DNA of 64,000 bases from Dictyoglomus sp. (GCA_025060475.1 JANXBZ010000011.1:1-64000); one strand, 5' to 3'. Positions 27,452 through 37,867 are shown, numbered from the stretch's first letter. Program-made: numbers and translations. Notes: generated by a model from the sequence alone, not told the origin.

Positions 27452-27853
27452 ATGTTGGGACCGCATGTTGTTTTAGATTTCTATGGATGTCCCAAAGAAT
27501 TATTAGAAGATATTGACTATATCTATGAAATTTTAGATGAACTTCCTGAAAAAATTGGTATGCATAAAATTATGCCACCATACGTAATGAAATATTTTCC
27601 AGATGAAGAACCAATGGACTGGGGAATCTCGGGAGTCGTCTTAATTGCGGAAAGCCACATAACCATTCATACCTGGCCCGAATTAAAATATACAAGTATA
27701 GATATTTTTTCCTGCAAAGCCTTTGATATTGAAAAGGCTAAAAAATTATTGGAAACAAAATTTAAACCAGAAAAGATAGAATGGGAAGTATTAGTTAGAG
27801 GTAAAGAATTTCCATCGCATCTATTAAAAAGAGGAAAATATGGAACAAGTTAA
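27452..27853 (+). CDS. speD: S-adenosylmethionine decarboxylase proenzyme
   Basis: A 133-residue class 1B SpeD. It makes decarboxylated AdoMet, the aminopropyl donor for spermidine. The self-cleavage site is the Glu-Ser bond in AESHITIHTWPE (about 61-72), which yields the pyruvoyl group. The start at ATG 27452 is chosen from the promoter position and from the LGPHVVLDFYGCP opening; only a partial GAGAAG site precedes it. It overlaps the next gene by 14 bases. No spermidine synthase gene is in the window. Confidence 0.92.
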   Translation: MLGPHVVLDFYGCPKELLEDIDYIYEILDELPEKIGMHKIMPPYVMKYFPDEEPMDWGISGVVLIAESHITIHTWPELKYTSIDIFSCKAFDIEKAKKLLETKFKPEKIEWEVLVRGKEFPSHLLKRGKYGTS

Positions 27854-28724
27854 ATCAACTCCTTCTTTTGCTGGCTTACCAAATATTTCTTTTGAAGAGG
27901 CTCAGGTAATTATTATTCCTATTTCTTATGAAGTTACTACTTCATATAAAAAAGGAACAAGAGACGGCCCCATAGCAATTCTTAATTCATCATATAATAT
28001 AGAATTATATGATGAAGAACTAGATACGATCCCTGCAGAAATAGGGATTTATACTTATCCTGAGCCTCTTCTTCCAATTGGAGATTTGAAACTTCCTCTA
28101 GAGTGTATAAAGGAAATTGCTAGTAAAATAATTGATTCAAAAAAATTCCCTATATTTTTAGGAGGAGAACATACAATAACTCGAGGAATTCTCTCCGCAT
28201 ATATAGAAAAATTTTTTACCGATGATCTAAGTGTTTTGCATTTAGATGCTCATTGCGATTTAAGAGAGGAGTATGAAGGTACTTCCTACCATCATGCTTG
28301 TGCATTAAGAATGGTAGCAGAAAAGTTGCCATTGATTCAAGTGGGGATAAGAAGTCTTTCAAAAGAAGAGAAAGAATTCATAAATGGAAAAGATAATATA
28401 AAAATATTTTGGAATTGGGAAATAAAAAAAAATAATAACTGGATAGAAGAAGTAATTACATCTCTAAAAGATAAAGTTTATATAACCTTGGATTTGGATG
28501 TATTTGATCCTTCTATAATGCCTTCTGTAGGAACACCTGAACCTGGGGGTTTAGATTGGTGGGATGTTTTGGAATTATTAAGAAAGGTATTTGAGAAAAA
28601 GAAAGTTTTAGGTGTAGATATAGTTGAGTTATCTCCTATCCCCGGATTAGTATATCCTGATTATTTAGTTTCAAGACTAATATATAAAATAGTGGGTTAT
28701 TATCGAGTTTTTCAAAAGAAATGA
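27840..28724 (+). CDS. speB: Agmatinase-family ureohydrolase
   Basis: A 294-residue arginase/agmatinase-family enzyme with a binuclear manganese site. GGEHTITRG is near 102-110, LHLDAHCDLR near 136-145, and LDLDVFDPSIMPSVGTPEPGG near 220-240. It releases urea from agmatine to give putrescine. In some thermophiles the true substrate is N1-aminopropylagmatine, so that is an alternative here. Coupling with speD in one operon supports a polyamine role. It overlaps wecB by four bases (ATGA). Confidence 0.88.
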   Translation: MEQVKSTPSFAGLPNISFEEAQVIIIPISYEVTTSYKKGTRDGPIAILNSSYNIELYDEELDTIPAEIGIYTYPEPLLPIGDLKLPLECIKEIASKIIDSKKFPIFLGGEHTITRGILSAYIEKFFTDDLSVLHLDAHCDLREEYEGTSYHHACALRMVAEKLPLIQVGIRSLSKEEKEFINGKDNIKIFWNWEIKKNNNWIEEVITSLKDKVYITLDLDVFDPSIMPSVGTPEPGGLDWWDVLELLRKVFEKKKVLGVDIVELSPIPGLVYPDYLVSRLIYKIVGYYRVFQKK

Positions 28725-29860
28725 TTAAAATTTCTTTAGTATTTGGAACAAGACCTGAAGCCATAAAAATGGCCCCTGTAGCGTATGCCCTTAAAAATTC
28801 CCAGTTTTTTGAAACTCAGATTATTCTAACAGCTCAACATAGAGAATTATTAGATCAAGTGATGGATTTATTTAAGCTTACTTCAGATTATGATTTAAAT
28901 ATTATGGAGGAAGGGCAATCTCTAACAGATATAACTATCAGAGTATTAAAAGGACTTGATAAGATTTGGAATAAAGATAAACCAGATATGATATTAGTTC
29001 ATGGGGATACAACTACAACTTTTTCTGCAAGTCTATCTGCCTTTTATAAAAAGATTCCTATAGCTCATGTAGAGGCAGGCCTTAGAACATATAATAAATA
29101 TCAGCCTTATCCTGAAGAAATGAATAGACGTTTAACAGGAATTTTAGCAGATTTACACTTTGCTCCTACAAAAACTGCAAAAGAAAATCTATTAAAAGAA
29201 AATGTTCCTAAAGAAAATATTTTTATAACAGGAAATACAGTAATAGATGCTTTTTTGTATACCTATAAAAATTTAGGAGATTTTAAACCTAGGAATATAA
29301 ATCTTCTAGATGGAAAAATGATTCTTGTTACAGCTCATAGAAGAGAAAATTGGGGGGAGCCTTTAAAAAATATAGCTTTAGCTTTAAAAGAAATTTTAGA
29401 AAATTTTCCTGATGTTTATATAGTTTTTCCAATGCATCCTAATCCTATTATAGGAAAAGCATTCTTACCTATTTTAGGTGATAGTAAGAGAGCAATTCTT
29501 ACTTCTCCTGTTGATTATAGAACTATGGTATATTTAATTGCAAATTCTTATATAATTCTTTCTGATTCAGGAGGGATTCAAGAGGAAGCTCCTTCCTTAG
29601 GAAAACCTGTTCTTGTATTAAGAGAAGTAACAGAAAGACCCGAAGCTGTGAAAGCGGGAACAGTAAAATTAGTAGGAACAAATAAAGATAATATTGTAAA
29701 GGAGTTATCAGAACTTCTTGAAAATGAAGAATCTTATAGAAAAATGTCTTCGGCAATAAATCCTTATGGTGATGGAAAAGCAAGTTTAAGAATAGTAGAG
29801 ATTTTAAAATATTATTTTAAGCTTTCCTCCTCTATTCCTGAAGAATTTAAAGGTGAGTAA
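28721..29860 (+). CDS. wecB: UDP-N-acetylglucosamine 2-epimerase (non-hydrolysing)
   Basis: A 379-residue GT-B-fold epimerase giving UDP-ManNAc for wall or surface polymers. SLVFGTRPEAIKMAPVA is at 5-21, VHGDTTTTFSASLSAFY near 93-109, HVEAGLRTYNKYQPYPEEM near 115-133 and LSDSGGIQEEAPSLGKPVL near 282-300. It probably feeds the TagA-like glycosyltransferase encoded 6 kb downstream, which uses ManNAc in other bacteria. It overlaps comF by eight bases. Confidence 0.93.
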   Translation: MIKISLVFGTRPEAIKMAPVAYALKNSQFFETQIILTAQHRELLDQVMDLFKLTSDYDLNIMEEGQSLTDITIRVLKGLDKIWNKDKPDMILVHGDTTTTFSASLSAFYKKIPIAHVEAGLRTYNKYQPYPEEMNRRLTGILADLHFAPTKTAKENLLKENVPKENIFITGNTVIDAFLYTYKNLGDFKPRNINLLDGKMILVTAHRRENWGEPLKNIALALKEILENFPDVYIVFPMHPNPIIGKAFLPILGDSKRAILTSPVDYRTMVYLIANSYIILSDSGGIQEEAPSLGKPVLVLREVTERPEAVKAGTVKLVGTNKDNIVKELSELLENEESYRKMSSAINPYGDGKASLRIVEILKYYFKLSSSIPEEFKGE

Positions 29861-30554
29861 TTTATATATTTTGAAAGAGATATTATTGGAATTATTTTTC
29901 CCTTCTAAATGTGTATTTTGTGGGGTTTATTTAGAAGGATATATTTGTCCTAAGTGTATTAATAAATTAAATTTTGCAAGAAATTTCTGTATATTCTGCG
30001 GAGTTCCCCTTACATCTTTAGAAAATATTTGTTATAATTGTAAAAAAGAAGAAAGGATAATAGATGGATTAGAATTATTAGGATACTATAAAGAAAGATG
30101 GGAAATTTTAATTCAGAAATTCAAATTTGAAAATAAACCTTACTTAGCAAAAACCTTTGCTTATTTAGGAAAAGAAAAAATTAAAAAAAGAGATTGGCAT
30201 ATAGATTTTATTACTTACGTTCCCATGGAGAGAAGAAAAGAGTTAAAAAGAGGATTTAATCAAGCAGAAATTTTAGCTAGATTTTTAGGAAGAGAACTTA
30301 ATATTAAAGTTATTAATATATTAATTCAGAAAAAACCTATTTTGGAACAAAAATCTCTTGAATATAAAGAAAGAATTAAAAATGTAAAGGACGCATATAA
30401 AATGAATTCAGGGATAAATATTGAGGGAAGAAATATTCTTTTAGTTGATGATGTCTATACTACTGGGGCTACACTAAAAGAATGTGCTAAGGAACTTAAA
30501 AAGGGAAAGGCAAGTAAAGTTTTTTCCTTTGTAATATGTAAAACTTTGATTTAA
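29853..30554 (+). CDS. comF: ComF-family phosphoribosyltransferase-like protein
   Basis: A 233-residue ComF/GntX-type protein. Two zinc-ribbon-like cysteine pairs occur at the N-terminus: CVFC/CPKC (about 20-40) and CIFC/CYNC (about 46-67). The C-terminal PRPP loop is NILLVDDVYTTGATLKE. ComF is tied to DNA uptake in Bacillus and Haemophilus, but many ComF proteins have unknown roles. The start is GTG within the end of wecB. The neighbouring order comF-hpf-secA-prfB is also seen in Firmicutes. Confidence 0.88.
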   Translation: MSNLYILKEILLELFFPSKCVFCGVYLEGYICPKCINKLNFARNFCIFCGVPLTSLENICYNCKKEERIIDGLELLGYYKERWEILIQKFKFENKPYLAKTFAYLGKEKIKKRDWHIDFITYVPMERRKELKRGFNQAEILARFLGRELNIKVINILIQKKPILEQKSLEYKERIKNVKDAYKMNSGINIEGRNILLVDDVYTTGATLKECAKELKKGKASKVFSFVICKTLI

Positions 30555-30569
30555 TAAGGAGGTTTAATT

Positions 30570-31106
30570 ATGCAGATTAATATTACAGGAAAGAATATAT
30601 CCCTTTCTCAAACAATGCAAGATTATGTAGAAAAAAAGATATCAAAATTATCAAGATTTTTTGATCATATTTCTCATATTGAAGTAGTATTAAAAGAGGA
30701 AGATAGAAAAGATGTTGGGAAAAGTCATATAGTTGAGGTTACTTTAGATGTTAATGGTACTATAATTAAGGCATCAGAGGAAAATCAAAATTTTAGGGCA
30801 TGTATTGATTTAGTAGTTGATAAATTGGAAAGCCAATTAAAAAAATATAAGGAAAAGTTAATTGAAAGGGGAAGAAGAGGACCGAGTATTCGTGAAATTT
30901 TAGCTACAGAGGAAGAATCTAAGCCTAAAGTTGTAAAAGTGAAAAAATTTGGACTTAAACCCATGGATATTGAAGAAGCAATTTTGCAAATGGAAATGCT
31001 TGGCCATGACTTTTTTCTATATTTAGATGCTGAGACTAATAAAATGTCTTTATTGTATAAGAGAAAAGACGGAAATTACGGACTGATAATTGCTGAGGAG
31101 GAATAA
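30570..31106 (+). CDS. hpf: Ribosome hibernation promoting factor, long form
   Basis: A 178-residue long HPF/YfiA. The N-terminal ~100 residues form the S30AE ribosome-binding domain ([18 protein letters not shown]). The C-terminal ~55 residues ([20 protein letters not shown]) form the dimerisation domain that joins two 30S subunits into 100S particles. It silences ribosomes in stationary phase or stress. An AAGGAGG site precedes it, and its TAA overlaps the secA ATG by one base. Confidence 0.94.
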   Translation: MQINITGKNISLSQTMQDYVEKKISKLSRFFDHISHIEVVLKEEDRKDVGKSHIVEVTLDVNGTIIKASEENQNFRACIDLVVDKLESQLKKYKEKLIERGRRGPSIREILATEEESKPKVVKVKKFGLKPMDIEEAILQMEMLGHDFFLYLDAETNKMSLLYKRKDGNYGLIIAEEE

Positions 31107-33574
31107 TGGGATTTTTTTCAAAATTATTTGATTCCAATGCTAAAACTCTAAAAAAATTAGAAGATTATGTAAAAAGAATAAATGCTTTGGAACCTGAAAT
31201 TTCTAAACTTTCTGATGAAGAGCTAAGTAAAAAAACTCAGGAATTTAAAACCAAATTAGAGAGAGGTGCAACATTGGATGATCTATTGATAGAGGCTTTT
31301 GCAGTAGTAAGAGAGACTGCAAAAAGAAAAGTTGGAATGCGTCCCTTTGATGTTCAGTTAATGGGAGGAATTGTTCTTCATCAAGGAAAAATTGCAGAGA
31401 TGCAAACAGGTGAAGGAAAAACTTTAGTTGCTACTATGCCTGCTTATCTTAATGCCTTAGAAGGTAAAGGAGTTCATATAGTAACTGTAAATGATTATCT
31501 AGCAAAGAGAGATAGATACTGGATGGGACCAATATATGAGTTTTTAGGTTTAAATGTAGGACTTCTTCAACATGATACACCTATTTTAGAAAGAAAGAAG
31601 GCTTATAATGCAGATATTACTTATGGTACAAATAATGAGTTTGGATTTGACTATCTAAGAGATAATATAGCCCTTTCTCCAGATCATATAGTTCAAAGGA
31701 CTTTAAATTATGCCATCGTAGATGAGGTAGACAGTATTTTAATCGATGAGGCAAGAACACCATTAATAATCTCGGGTCCTTCCCAGGGTAATAGTCAAAT
31801 TTATAAACTTGCAATAAGAGCCGCAAGATATCTTGAAAAAGATAAAGACTATTTAGTTGATGAAAAGTCTAAAACAGTATCCTTAACTGATGAAGGATTG
31901 AGAAAAGCTGAAAAATTTTTAGGTATAAAAGATTTATATGATTTTGAACATATGAATTTAGCTCATGCTCTTCTTCAGTGTTTAAAGGCTCTTAATTTAT
32001 TTCATAAAGATAGGGATTATATTGTTAAAGATGGAGAAGTAATAATTGTTGACGAATTTACAGGAAGATTAATGTTTGGAAGAAGATATAGTGATGGTCT
32101 TCATCAGGCTATCGAAGCAAAGGAAGGTGTAAGAATCAAAGATGAAAATATTACTTTGGCAACTATATCGATTCAAAACTATTTTAGAATGTATAAAAAA
32201 CTTGCAGGAATGACAGGAACAGCAGCAACAGAAGAGGAAGAATTTGTAAAAATATATGGATTAGAGGTCGTAGTTATTCCTCCAAATAAGCCTTTAATTA
32301 GAACTAATTATCCCGATGTAATCTATAAAACTGAGAAAGAAAAATTTGAAGCTGTGGTTAAAGAGATAGAAGAATTGTATAAAATTGGAAGACCTGTGCT
32401 TGTTGGTACTACATCTATAGAAAAATCAGAGAAATTGAGTCAAATGTTAAAGAAAAAGGGTATCCCTCATAATGTATTAAATGCTAAATATCATGAAAAG
32501 GAAGCATATATTGTGGCTCAAGCAGGAAGATATAAAGCTGTTACTATTGCCACAAACATGGCAGGAAGAGGAACAGATATACTTCTTGGAGGAAATCCAG
32601 AGATGCTTGCAAAACAAGAAGTAGATCCCGAAAAGGATAGGGAAAAGTATCTAAAGAAACTTGAAGAATATAAAAAAATATGTGAAGAAGAAAGGAAAAA
32701 AGTTGTAGAATTAGGTGGTCTACATGTTATTGGTACAGAGAGACATGAAAGCAGAAGAATAGATAATCAGTTAAGAGGAAGAGCAGGAAGACAAGGTGAT
32801 CCTGGATCTTCTCGTTTTTATCTATCCCTTGAAGATGATCTTTTAAGACTTTTTGGAGGGGAACAGATTAAAAATTTAATGTCAAGATTAGGAATGGAAG
32901 ATGGACAGCCTATAGAATCTCCTCTTTTAACAAGAATTATTGAGAATAGTCAAGCAAAGGTTGAAAAGATGAATTTTGAAATTAGAAAGCAACTTCTAGA
33001 GTATGATGATGTACTAAATAAACAAAGAGAGATAGTCTATAGTGAAAGAAGAAAGATTTTATTAAATGAAAATCTAGATGAACTTGTAAGAAATATTTTA
33101 GATAGAGTAATGGAGAGATTTTTTAATGGGTTAATGTATGAAGATAAAAATTTATGGGATAAATTATTTATAAATCTTTACGGATTTCTACCCAAAAATT
33201 GGAAAGAAATTATTAATAAGAACGATGAAAAAGAGATACTCGAAGAATTAAGAATAAAAATACTTGAAAGATTTGAAGAGAGAAAAAAAGAGTTTGGTAA
33301 AGATTTGTGGGATCAAATTCAAAGATTAGTCTTATTGTATATTATAGATAAGCTTTGGATTGAACATCTTAACGATATGGATACTTTAAAAGAAGGAATT
33401 GGGTTGAGAGCAATAGCACATCATGATCCATTAGTAGAGTATAAAAAGGAAGCTTATGAAATGTTTCAAAATATGGTGCATACATTTGAATGGGAAAGCA
33501 TAAGGTACTTATTTAATATTCATGTTACTCAAGACAAAACATCAAAGTCTATGAATAAGGGAAGGAGGTATTAA
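31106..33574 (+). CDS. secA: Protein translocase ATPase SecA
   Basis: An 822-residue SecA, the motor that drives preproteins through SecYEG. Walker A is [12 protein letters not shown] (99-110), the DEAD-like box is [15 protein letters not shown], and the second helicase half carries [16 protein letters not shown] and [14 protein letters not shown]. The C-terminal end (MNKGRRY) has no CxCxSG zinc motif, so the SecB-binding tail is missing, which is common in thermophiles. It sits directly upstream of prfB with a two-base gap. Confidence 0.96.
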   Translation: MGFFSKLFDSNAKTLKKLEDYVKRINALEPEISKLSDEELSKKTQEFKTKLERGATLDDLLIEAFAVVRETAKRKVGMRPFDVQLMGGIVLHQGKIAEMQTGEGKTLVATMPAYLNALEGKGVHIVTVNDYLAKRDRYWMGPIYEFLGLNVGLLQHDTPILERKKAYNADITYGTNNEFGFDYLRDNIALSPDHIVQRTLNYAIVDEVDSILIDEARTPLIISGPSQGNSQIYKLAIRAARYLEKDKDYLVDEKSKTVSLTDEGLRKAEKFLGIKDLYDFEHMNLAHALLQCLKALNLFHKDRDYIVKDGEVIIVDEFTGRLMFGRRYSDGLHQAIEAKEGVRIKDENITLATISIQNYFRMYKKLAGMTGTAATEEEEFVKIYGLEVVVIPPNKPLIRTNYPDVIYKTEKEKFEAVVKEIEELYKIGRPVLVGTTSIEKSEKLSQMLKKKGIPHNVLNAKYHEKEAYIVAQAGRYKAVTIATNMAGRGTDILLGGNPEMLAKQEVDPEKDREKYLKKLEEYKKICEEERKKVVELGGLHVIGTERHESRRIDNQLRGRAGRQGDPGSSRFYLSLEDDLLRLFGGEQIKNLMSRLGMEDGQPIESPLLTRIIENSQAKVEKMNFEIRKQLLEYDDVLNKQREIVYSERRKILLNENLDELVRNILDRVMERFFNGLMYEDKNLWDKLFINLYGFLPKNWKEIINKNDEKEILEELRIKILERFEERKKEFGKDLWDQIQRLVLLYIIDKLWIEHLNDMDTLKEGIGLRAIAHHDPLVEYKKEAYEMFQNMVHTFEWESIRYLFNIHVTQDKTSKSMNKGRRY

Positions 33575-33576
33575 AT

Positions 33577-34693
33577 ATGGCAATATCTTCTATAGAATTA
33601 GAGAATACATATCAAGAGTTAATTTCAAAATTTGAACAACTAAGAGGTTATCTTTGATATAGACAAAGAGGAAGAAGAACTGAAAATCTTAGAAGACAAA
33701 ATCTCCAAAGAAAGTTGGCACGATCCAGAAAAGCTTAAAGATTTGACAACAAAATATAAAAGACTTAAAGAAAGATTAGAAAAGTGGTACTTTTTAGAAA
33801 AAGAAATAAAAGAACTCGCAGAATGGAAAGAACTTATAGAAGAAGGAGAAGAATATAAAAATGAATTTTCTATCAGATTAAAAAATTGTGAGAAATTACT
33901 TAAATCTTTTGAACTAGATTCTATCCTTCAAGATCCTCATGATAAAGTAAATGCTATCTTATCCCTTCATGCGGGAACAGGAGGTACCGATGCTCAGGAC
34001 TGGACTGAAATTCTTTTAAGAATGTATATAAGATGGGCAGAGAAGAAAAATTTTAAGGTTAAAATTATTGATATATCTCAGGGAGAAGAAGCAGGGATAA
34101 AGAGTGCTACTTTATTGATTGAGGGTGAAAATGCATATGGTTATTTAAAAAGTGAGAAAGGAGTGCATAGATTAGTAAGAATTTCTCCTTTTGACGCAAA
34201 TCATAGAAGGCATACATCTTTTGCTCTAGTAGAAGTAATACCAGAACTTCCTGATAGCAAAGTTGAAATAAAACCAGAAGACTTGAAAATAGAAACTTTC
34301 AGAGCAGGTGGGGCAGGGGGGCAACATGTGAATAAAGTAGAGTCTGCAGTAAGAATTACTCATATTCCCACAGGAATAGTTGTTCAATGCCAAAATGAAA
34401 GGTCTCAACATGCTAATAAGGAAATGGCTTTGAGAATTTTAAAGGCGAGATTAGAAGAATTAGAAGAAAAGAAAAGAAGGGAACAAATACAAGCTTTAAA
34501 AGGAGAAGTTCAGGAGATAAGCTGGGGAAATCAGATAAGATCTTATGTCTTTCATCCATATACTCTGGTGAAGGATCATAGAACAGGATTGGAAATTGGT
34601 AATATTCAAGGGGTAATTGATGGAGACTTAGATCCCTTCATTGAAGCTTATCTTTATAAAGAATGGCAGAAGTTAAAAGGGTTTTCTAAATAA
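33577..34693 (+). CDS. prfB: Peptide chain release factor 2, made by +1 programmed frameshift
   Basis: RF2 of about 371 residues, recognising UGA and UAA. The ATG at 33577 follows AAGGAGG and opens a 26-codon frame that ends in TGA at 33655-33657. The rest of RF2 continues from base 33656 in the +1 frame with no gap in homology. The codon-recognition tripeptide SPF is at 203-205 and the catalytic GGQ at 247-249 (GGQHVNKVESAVRITH). The frameshift lets RF2 regulate itself: scarce RF2 means slow termination at TGA and more shifting. Confidence 0.96.
33643..33658 (+). promoter_or_regulatory. Programmed +1 frameshift site in prfB
   Basis: The recoding site reads AGA GGT TAT CTT TGA T. The usual form is AGG GGG TAT CTT TGA C. 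The slippery CTT and the TGA are intact, the SD-like element is reduced to AGAGGT, and the base after TGA is T instead of C. Confidence 0.93.
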
Positions 34694-34694
34694 C

Positions 34695-35699
34695 ATGAAA
34701 AATATTTTGATTTTTGGATATTATGGAGAAAAAAACTTAGGCGACGAATTAATTTTAGAGAATCTTAGAGATTGTTTTGAAAAAAGATTTAATTTAGGTG
34801 TGCTCACTTCTAATAAAGATTATTATAAAAATTTAATTACCTTTCAGAAGTTTAAACCTTTGGAATTATTCAAAGGAATAAATTGGGCAGATATAATAAT
34901 AGGAGGCGGAGGGGGGATATTCCAGGATAAAACAAGCTTAAGATCTCTTATTTATTATCTTTCTATCCTTTGGCTTTCCTTTTTAAAAGGAAAAAAAATA
35001 TATCTCCTTGGACAAAGCTTTTCACCTTTTAAGTACGCTATAAGTAAGTATTTAGTGAAAATTTCTCTTCTATTATGTGAAAAAATATATTTAAGAGATA
35101 GTTTTTCTTTCAAATATTTGATTAACATTGGTATTCCAAGAGAAAAGCTTTATATAATTCCTGACATAGCATTTCTTTCAAAGTTTGAAAAACGAAGTTT
35201 AAATAAAAATTATGTAGGTGTAAATTTTAGACCTTGGAAAGGGATTAATATAAATGATCTTGAGAACATTTTAAAGAACCTAAAAAAAAATGAGAGAGTA
35301 ATATTTTTTTCTTTTCAAGATTCTTTAGATTTAAAGTTTTTTAATAGTCTTTCTCAAGAAGCAAAAAAAGATATTGACGTTGTACCATATTTTGATGAAA
35401 ATTTTATTGATAAATTTTCCTCTTGTAAATATTTTATTGGAATGCGTCTTCATTCGTTGATCTTAGCATCTATTTTCTATATCCCCTTTCTTGCAATATC
35501 CTACGATGAGAAGATAGAAGCATACTTGGAAGATTTAGGATGGAAATTTTATCTGAAAATTAATGACTTAGATCGATTTTTACCCTTATGGATTCAACTA
35601 AAAGAAGAGGATGGTTTAGACTTATACTTAAGATACAAAGTAGAGGATAAGAAAAAATCATTAAAAGAAGAACTTGAGAAACTTATGTCTCAGATATGA
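34695..35699 (+). CDS. csaB: Polysaccharide pyruvyl transferase, CsaB-like
   Basis: A 334-residue pyruvyltransferase-family protein. The N-terminal GYYGEKNLGDELILENL, the IIGGGGGIFQDKTS loop and FIGMRLHSLILASI near 250 are typical of CsaB. CsaB adds ketal pyruvate to secondary wall polymers, to which SLH-domain S-layer proteins bind. Its overlap with the TagA-like gene supports a wall-polymer role. It begins one base after the prfB stop and overlaps tagA by four bases. Confidence 0.87.
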   Translation: MKNILIFGYYGEKNLGDELILENLRDCFEKRFNLGVLTSNKDYYKNLITFQKFKPLELFKGINWADIIIGGGGGIFQDKTSLRSLIYYLSILWLSFLKGKKIYLLGQSFSPFKYAISKYLVKISLLLCEKIYLRDSFSFKYLINIGIPREKLYIIPDIAFLSKFEKRSLNKNYVGVNFRPWKGININDLENILKNLKKNERVIFFSFQDSLDLKFFNSLSQEAKKDIDVVPYFDENFIDKFSSCKYFIGMRLHSLILASIFYIPFLAISYDEKIEAYLEDLGWKFYLKINDLDRFLPLWIQLKEEDGLDLYLRYKVEDKKKSLKEELEKLMSQI

Positions 35700-36421
35700 A
35701 AACAGTAAAAATTTTAGGAATTCCATTTACTTTTTTTGAAGATATAAAAGATTTTGAGAACAAAGTTATATCTTTTTTGAAAGAAGAAAAAGTACATTCT
35801 ATTTTCACCCCAAATGCAGAAATGATTTCAATCTCAGAGAGAGATGATATATTTAAAGATATGTTAATAAATTCTGATTTAAATATTCCTGATGGTATAG
35901 GAATAATTCTTCTTGCTAAGAAATTTGGATATAAAAATTTAAGAAAACTTGCAGGAATTGATGCTATGAAATATATTCTTCATTTATCTATTAGAGAAAA
36001 TATTCCTGTCTATTTTTTGGGTGCAAAGAAAGAAGTTTTAGAAGAATTGATAGATAGAATAAAAAAGGACTATAAAGGAATATCTATAGCGGGGTATCAT
36101 CATGGATATTTTCTAAAAGATTCTCAAGAAAAGATTATAGAAGATATAAATAAATCTGGAGCTAAAATATTGTTTGTTGCATTAGGAGCTCCAAAACAAG
36201 AAATATGGATAAGCAAAAATAAGAATAAATTAAAAGTAAGAATAGCAATGGGAGTAGGGGGAAGTTTTGATGTTCTATCAGGAAAAAAAAGAAGAGCTCC
36301 TAAGATTTTTATAGATCTTGGTTTAGAGTGGTTATATAGGATTCTTCAAGATCCAATAAGATTGATAAGAAGGGCTCCTAATCTTTTTTATTTTTTGTAT
36401 TTGTATATTATTAGGAGTTGA
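35696..36421 (+). CDS. tagA: WecG/TagA/CpsF family glycosyltransferase (GT26)
   Basis: A 241-residue GT26 enzyme that, in relatives, transfers ManNAc from UDP-ManNAc to a GlcNAc-lipid at the membrane. The motifs TPNAEMISI (near 40-48), PDGIGIILLAK (near 64-74), VALGAPKQEIWI (near 161-172) and GVGGSFDVLSGKKRRAP (near 183-199) are characteristic. A basic C-terminus (EWLYRILQDPIRLIRRAPN) probably holds it at the membrane. It works downstream of wecB and next to csaB in secondary wall polymer synthesis (inference). Confidence 0.9.
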   Translation: MKTVKILGIPFTFFEDIKDFENKVISFLKEEKVHSIFTPNAEMISISERDDIFKDMLINSDLNIPDGIGIILLAKKFGYKNLRKLAGIDAMKYILHLSIRENIPVYFLGAKKEVLEELIDRIKKDYKGISIAGYHHGYFLKDSQEKIIEDINKSGAKILFVALGAPKQEIWISKNKNKLKVRIAMGVGGSFDVLSGKKRRAPKIFIDLGLEWLYRILQDPIRLIRRAPNLFYFLYLYIIRS

Positions 36422-36426
36422 CGTAT

Positions 36427-37266
36427 ATGTTTAAAAAGGCCATAGATTATCTAGGAATTTTTGTTGGAGTTCTCTTGGTTGCTATAAGTATTGTTGTTTT
36501 TTTAGCACCTAATAAGCTAGTGGGTGGAGGAGTTAGTGGTATTGCCATTATTCTTTTTCATACTCTTAAATTTCCTATTGGAGTTGTCATGATAATTTTG
36601 AATATACCGATATTTATTTCAGGAGTTAAAATATTAGGATTACATTTTGGAATAAAGACTTTTATAGGAACTTTGTTACTTTCTATCCTAATAGATATTT
36701 TTCAATTTTTTCCTCTTCCTTCTATAACTAATAACTTTTTAGCTACAGTCTACGGAGGTCTTATTGGAGGATTTGGTCTTGGAATTGTCTTTAAATATGG
36801 AGGATCAACAGGAGGAACAGACATTCTTGCTCAAATTCTTTCTCATTATTCTGGTTTAAATTTAGGTCAAGCTCTTTTATTAATTGATGGAATAATTGTT
36901 TTAATTGCAGGATTTATCTTTAATTTTGAATTAGCTCTGTATGCACTTTTAGTAATCCTTATTCAAGGATATGCAATTGATCTTGTACAACAAGGTCTTT
37001 CTTATACAAAAGCAGCTTTGGTATTTTCTGATAAACCAAGGGAACTTGGAGAAAAAATATTATATGATTTAGGAAGAGGAGTTACAATTCTCTATGGAAT
37101 GGGACTTTACACGGGACAAGAAAAGGAGATATTATATTGCGTTGTTAGTCAATCGGAAGTTGGAAAACTAAAAGAAATAATTCATAAGAATGATCCTAAA
37201 GCCTTTGTTGTAATTTCACCAGCTCATGAAGTTTTAGGGGAGGGATTCAAATCTTTCAAAAAATGA
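36427..37266 (+). CDS. YitT-family membrane protein
   Basis: A 279-residue protein with five to six membrane helices in the first 190 residues, followed by a cytosolic DUF2179 domain. GGSTGGTDILAQILSHYSGL (about 118-137) is the family hallmark. I start it at ATG 36427, nine bases after AGGAG; an earlier in-frame TTG at 36418 touches that site. The biochemical role of YitT proteins is not established. It overlaps maf by four bases. Confidence 0.86.
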   Translation: MFKKAIDYLGIFVGVLLVAISIVVFLAPNKLVGGGVSGIAIILFHTLKFPIGVVMIILNIPIFISGVKILGLHFGIKTFIGTLLLSILIDIFQFFPLPSITNNFLATVYGGLIGGFGLGIVFKYGGSTGGTDILAQILSHYSGLNLGQALLLIDGIIVLIAGFIFNFELALYALLVILIQGYAIDLVQQGLSYTKAALVFSDKPRELGEKILYDLGRGVTILYGMGLYTGQEKEILYCVVSQSEVGKLKEIIHKNDPKAFVVISPAHEVLGEGFKSFKK

Positions 37267-37841
37267 AAAAGATCGTTCTTGCATCTAATTCTCCAAGAAG
37301 AGAATTTCTCTTGAAACTGATAGGTTTAGATTTTATTATTTATCCTAGTAATATTGAAGAAGATGAAGGAGAAGATAAAAAATCCCCAAAAGAGGTTGTT
37401 TTAAGAAATGCATTAGAAAAAGCAAAGGCTGTTTCCCAAGTTTTTAATTCTGCTATTATTATAAGTGCTGATACTATTGTTGTTTTAGATGGCAAAATAT
37501 TAGGAAAACCTAAAGATAAAGAATCTGCTATTAATATGCTGAAAAAATTAAGAGGAAAAACTCATCAGGTTTTTACAGGAGTAGTTGTTTGGGAGACACC
37601 AGAAAATAGGTACTTTACAAGAGTTGTAAAAAGTTTAGTAAAAATGAGAAATTATTCCATGGAAGAAATTATAAATTATGTAGAAACAGGAGAACCTATG
37701 GATAAAGCTGGAGCTTATGGTATTCAAGGGAAGGGAGCACTTTTAATTGAAAAAATAGAAGGTGATTACTATAATATAGTTGGATTACCATTAGCCCCTT
37801 TATATTTACTTTTGAAAAAAGTAGGGGTTAGGATTTTTTAA
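37263..37841 (+). CDS. maf: Maf-family nucleotide pyrophosphatase
   Basis: A 192-residue Maf protein, a house-cleaning pyrophosphatase for non-canonical or UTP/dTTP-type nucleotides that is linked to septum formation. The opening IVLASNSPRREFLLKLIG and the SADTIVVLDGKILGKPKD loop (near 69-86) are diagnostic, as is DKAGAYGIQGKGALLIEKI near 147-165. It precedes mreB, as in many bacteria. Confidence 0.94.
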   Translation: MKKIVLASNSPRREFLLKLIGLDFIIYPSNIEEDEGEDKKSPKEVVLRNALEKAKAVSQVFNSAIIISADTIVVLDGKILGKPKDKESAINMLKKLRGKTHQVFTGVVVWETPENRYFTRVVKSLVKMRNYSMEEIINYVETGEPMDKAGAYGIQGKGALLIEKIEGDYYNIVGLPLAPLYLLLKKVGVRIF

Positions 37842-37867
37842 AATAAACAAAGAAAGAAGGAGGAGTT

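Noticed and set aside
33577-33657. Short 26-codon gene or a broken prfB
   Set aside because: The +1 shift occurs exactly at CTT TGA with an SD-like element, so it is the known prfB recoding, not a pseudogene or sequencing error.
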